Shown here: positions 5,894 through 7,278 of the stretch, in pieces | Layout: each line of letters starts with the position of its first letter | Numbering within the stretch: the first letter of the stretch is position 1 | NCBI GenBank assembly: GCA_013152795.1 | Contig: JAADFS010000066.1 | Location: 1 to 7,278 of the forward strand | Length of the DNA: 7,278 bases | Reading direction: 5' to 3' | Source of the DNA: Deferribacteres bacterium | GTDB taxonomy: Bacteria > Nitrospirota > Thermodesulfovibrionia > UBA6902 | The notes under the pieces: generated by a model | What the model was told of the DNA's origin: nothing | What the model saw: only the letters and a program-made list of their open reading frames with translations | Databases searched by the model: none | Translations under genes and position numbers: made by a program

Positions 5894-6325
5894 ATGAAAA
5901 AAGACACCGTTATCCTCCTGGCAGAAGATGATGAAGGCCATGCAGGACTCATAATAAAAAATCTCAAACGTGCAGGCGTCGGCAACCGGATACTCGTTTT
6001 CAAAAACGGCGAAGACATACTGCATTTCCTTTCAGGAGAGGGTAAAAATCTCTGCCTGCAGGATGGAAACTCCTGCATACTGCTTCTGGACATCCGCATG
6101 CCCAGAATCGACGGTATTGAAATCCTGCAGAGGCTCAAGCAGGATGAGACACTGCGCGACATCCCCGTAATAATCATTACGACCACCGATGAACCGGGAA
6201 CCATACAGAAGTGCCGTGACCTCGGGTGCAAGCGCTACATAGTGAAGCCTGTTGATTATAATATGTTTGTTGAAACCGTCAGGCAACTGGGCGAATTCCT
6301 CCTGAAAATGGACGGGGATTGCTGA
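5894..6325 (+). CDS. Stand-alone response regulator receiver protein, Rcp1-like
   Basis: This 143-residue single-domain receiver (CheY fold) has no output domain. The acidic pair is Asp12-Asp13 (AEDDEGHAGL), the phosphoacceptor is Asp66 (LLLDIRMPRIDG), and the switch residues are Thr96 (IIITTTDE) and Lys118 (YIVKPVD). The sequence resembles the Rcp1-type subgroup, which has a long loop before the phosphorylated strand (about residues 47-60) and the ending YIVKPVDYNMFVETVRQLG. Such regulators usually receive phosphate from phytochrome-like or PAS-rich hybrid histidine kinases and act through protein contacts. No kinase is in the window. A TTG at 5888 would add two residues, but the ATG at 5894 fits better with the promoter-like sequence. 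Neither start has a Shine-Dalgarno sequence. The HD-GYP regulator follows 114 nt downstream on the same strand and may share its signal input. Confidence 0.92.
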   Translation: MKKDTVILLAEDDEGHAGLIIKNLKRAGVGNRILVFKNGEDILHFLSGEGKNLCLQDGNSCILLLDIRMPRIDGIEILQRLKQDETLRDIPVIIITTTDEPGTIQKCRDLGCKRYIVKPVDYNMFVETVRQLGEFLLKMDGDC

Positions 6326-6385
6326 AACTGCCTGTATCGCAGCCGCCTGTTCAAGAAATCAATTATACCGTCCGATACATAGTCT

Positions 6386-6407
6386 AAAGGGGATGTGTGT
6401 CTCCTTT
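6386..6407 (+). other. Small stem-loop between the two signalling genes
   Basis: AAAGGGGA (6386-6393) can pair with TCTCCTTT (6400-6407) across the loop TGTGTG, giving eight base pairs including one G-U in the plus-strand RNA. No U-run follows, so it is not a standard terminator. It lies 32 nt before the HD-GYP gene. The rest of the 6326-6439 spacer shows no clear promoter, gene or known riboswitch. Confidence 0.35.
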
Positions 6408-6439
6408 GCTGAAGCGGGAAATAACAATACAGAGGCAAT

Positions 6440-7278
6440 ATGGAAATCTCGGGTACCGTCCTGTTTATTGATGACGAAACACATGTCCTGAACTCACTGG
6501 ACAGCCTCTTCACCGGTACCGGCCTGAAAATCCTTAAGGCCGCCGATCCCCGGGAAGCCCTTGAGCTCTTCGGCAAAGAGGAAATAGCGGTTATTGTCTC
6601 GGATAACCATATGCCCGCGATAAAGGGAATCGACCTGCTCCAGAAAGTCAGGGATGTCTCGCCGGATACGCTGAGGATACTGATGACAGCCTATGCAGAC
6701 CTCGTAACCGCTGTTGATGCAATAAATAAAGGCGAGCTGTTCCGCTTCATCGTAAAGCCCTGGGAAGACAACGCGCTGGTACAGACAGTGCATGATGCGG
6801 TCAAACACTACCACCTTGTAAGGTCATTGAAAACAGGAGATGAGGCCACTTTGTTAGGTATTGCTCAGACCATAGAGCTAAAAGACCCCCATACACAGGG
6901 GCACTGCGAAAATGTGGCCTCATATGCCATGCTGATAGCCGGTGCGCTGAATCTCTCCGGAGAGGAGAAGAAGCACCTGCTGTACGGCAGTTGGCTGCAT
7001 GACTGCGGCAAGATAAACATCCCGGACCATATACTGGACAAAAAAAGCCCCCTTATCAAGGAAGAATATGAAATCATAAAAAACCATCCGCGCTGGGGCG
7101 CTGACCTTGCCCTTCAGGCGAAGATGCCCCCCTCTGTTGTAAACATCATACTGCACCACCACGAAAGATATGACGGCAGCGGCTATCCTTCGGGCATCAA
7201 AGGCAGGGACATACCCATTGAGGCAAGGATAGTGACCGTTGCCGACGTATATGACGCCCTGACAAGCGAGCGGGCATA
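6440..7278 (+). CDS. Response regulator with HD-GYP domain (RpfG-like cyclic-di-GMP phosphodiesterase), C-terminus cut by the window edge
   Basis: The visible 279 residues hold an N-terminal receiver (about 5-125) and most of an HD-GYP domain (from about 135). Receiver residues are Asp11-Asp12, phosphoacceptor Asp55 (VSDNHMP), Thr83 and Lys106 (RFIVKPW). HD-GYP motifs are DPHTQGH (149-155), WLHDCGKINIPD (185-196) with the HD pair, NHPRWG (215-220), HHHERYDGSGYP (239-250) with the GYP triad, and VADVYDALTS (267-276). HD-GYP enzymes of the RpfG type hydrolyse cyclic di-GMP at a bi- or trinuclear metal centre; phosphorylation of the receiver should control this. All expected ligands in the visible part are intact, so it is probably active. 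AGAGG at 6431-6435 is a short-spaced ribosome-binding site for the ATG at 6440. Little of the catalytic domain should be missing, but the true C-terminus is unseen. It is probably linked with the upstream receiver in controlling motility or biofilm, an inference from family only. Confidence 0.95.
   Translation, partial: MEISGTVLFIDDETHVLNSLDSLFTGTGLKILKAADPREALELFGKEEIAVIVSDNHMPAIKGIDLLQKVRDVSPDTLRILMTAYADLVTAVDAINKGELFRFIVKPWEDNALVQTVHDAVKHYHLVRSLKTGDEATLLGIAQTIELKDPHTQGHCENVASYAMLIAGALNLSGEEKKHLLYGSWLHDCGKINIPDHILDKKSPLIKEEYEIIKNHPRWGADLALQAKMPPSVVNIILHHHERYDGSGYPSGIKGRDIPIEARIVTVADVYDALTSERA

Noticed and set aside
5818..6231. Minus-strand open frame opposite the receiver gene
   Set aside because: It is antisense to a well-conserved receiver domain and its sequence is low-complexity Ser/Arg-rich, as typical of shadow frames.
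6326..6439. Possible cyclic di-GMP riboswitch ahead of the HD-GYP gene
   Set aside because: The 114-nt spacer has only a short stem-loop and none of the conserved GEMM core sequence that I would expect.

Overview
This window is dense chromosomal DNA from a bacterium of roughly balanced base composition (judged by eye). It holds a minus-strand block of five genes and a plus-strand block of two signalling genes. They diverge from a short AT-rich spacer at about 5777-5893. No phage, insertion sequence, CRISPR, tRNA or rRNA was seen, and no gene-free stretch exceeds 300 bases. The mix of a threonine-independent citramalate synthase, an archaeal-type phosphoglycerate mutase homologue beside aspartokinase, an EF-G-2-type GTPase and two-component/HD-GYP signalling fits an anaerobic environmental lineage such as Nitrospirota or Desulfobacterota. 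This placement is an inference with low confidence.

Minus strand, in order of transcription: an ApgM-family protein (5776-4547), aspartate kinase lysC (4505-3285), citramalate synthase cimA (3170-1608), an RseC/MucC-family membrane Fe-S-type protein (1590-1156), and the N-terminal half of an EF-G-like translational GTPase (1021 to the left edge). The first three form a coherent amino-acid module. LysC makes aspartyl phosphate, the entry to lysine, methionine and threonine. The ApgM homologue may be the proposed non-orthologous homoserine kinase of the threonine branch. CimA starts isoleucine synthesis from pyruvate without threonine. rseC lies 17 nt behind cimA and is probably cotranscribed. 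The EF-G-like gene has its own strong Shine-Dalgarno sequence after a 134-nt spacer and may be a separate unit.

Plus strand: a stand-alone Rcp1-type receiver protein (5894-6325), then a receiver plus HD-GYP protein (6440 to the right edge), a likely cyclic-di-GMP phosphodiesterase response regulator cut by the window end.

The main points outside ordinary annotation are four. A near-perfect 22-bp inverted repeat built from a hexamer tandem array lies just upstream of cimA; its only mismatch becomes a G-U pair in the minus-strand RNA. A well-placed internal Shine-Dalgarno and ATG in lysC would give a separate regulatory beta subunit. The EF-G-like protein has tyrosine in place of the catalytic histidine. 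A promoter-like sequence places the likely transcription start at the receiver gene's ATG, suggesting a leaderless mRNA. I see no convincing wholly new multi-gene system.
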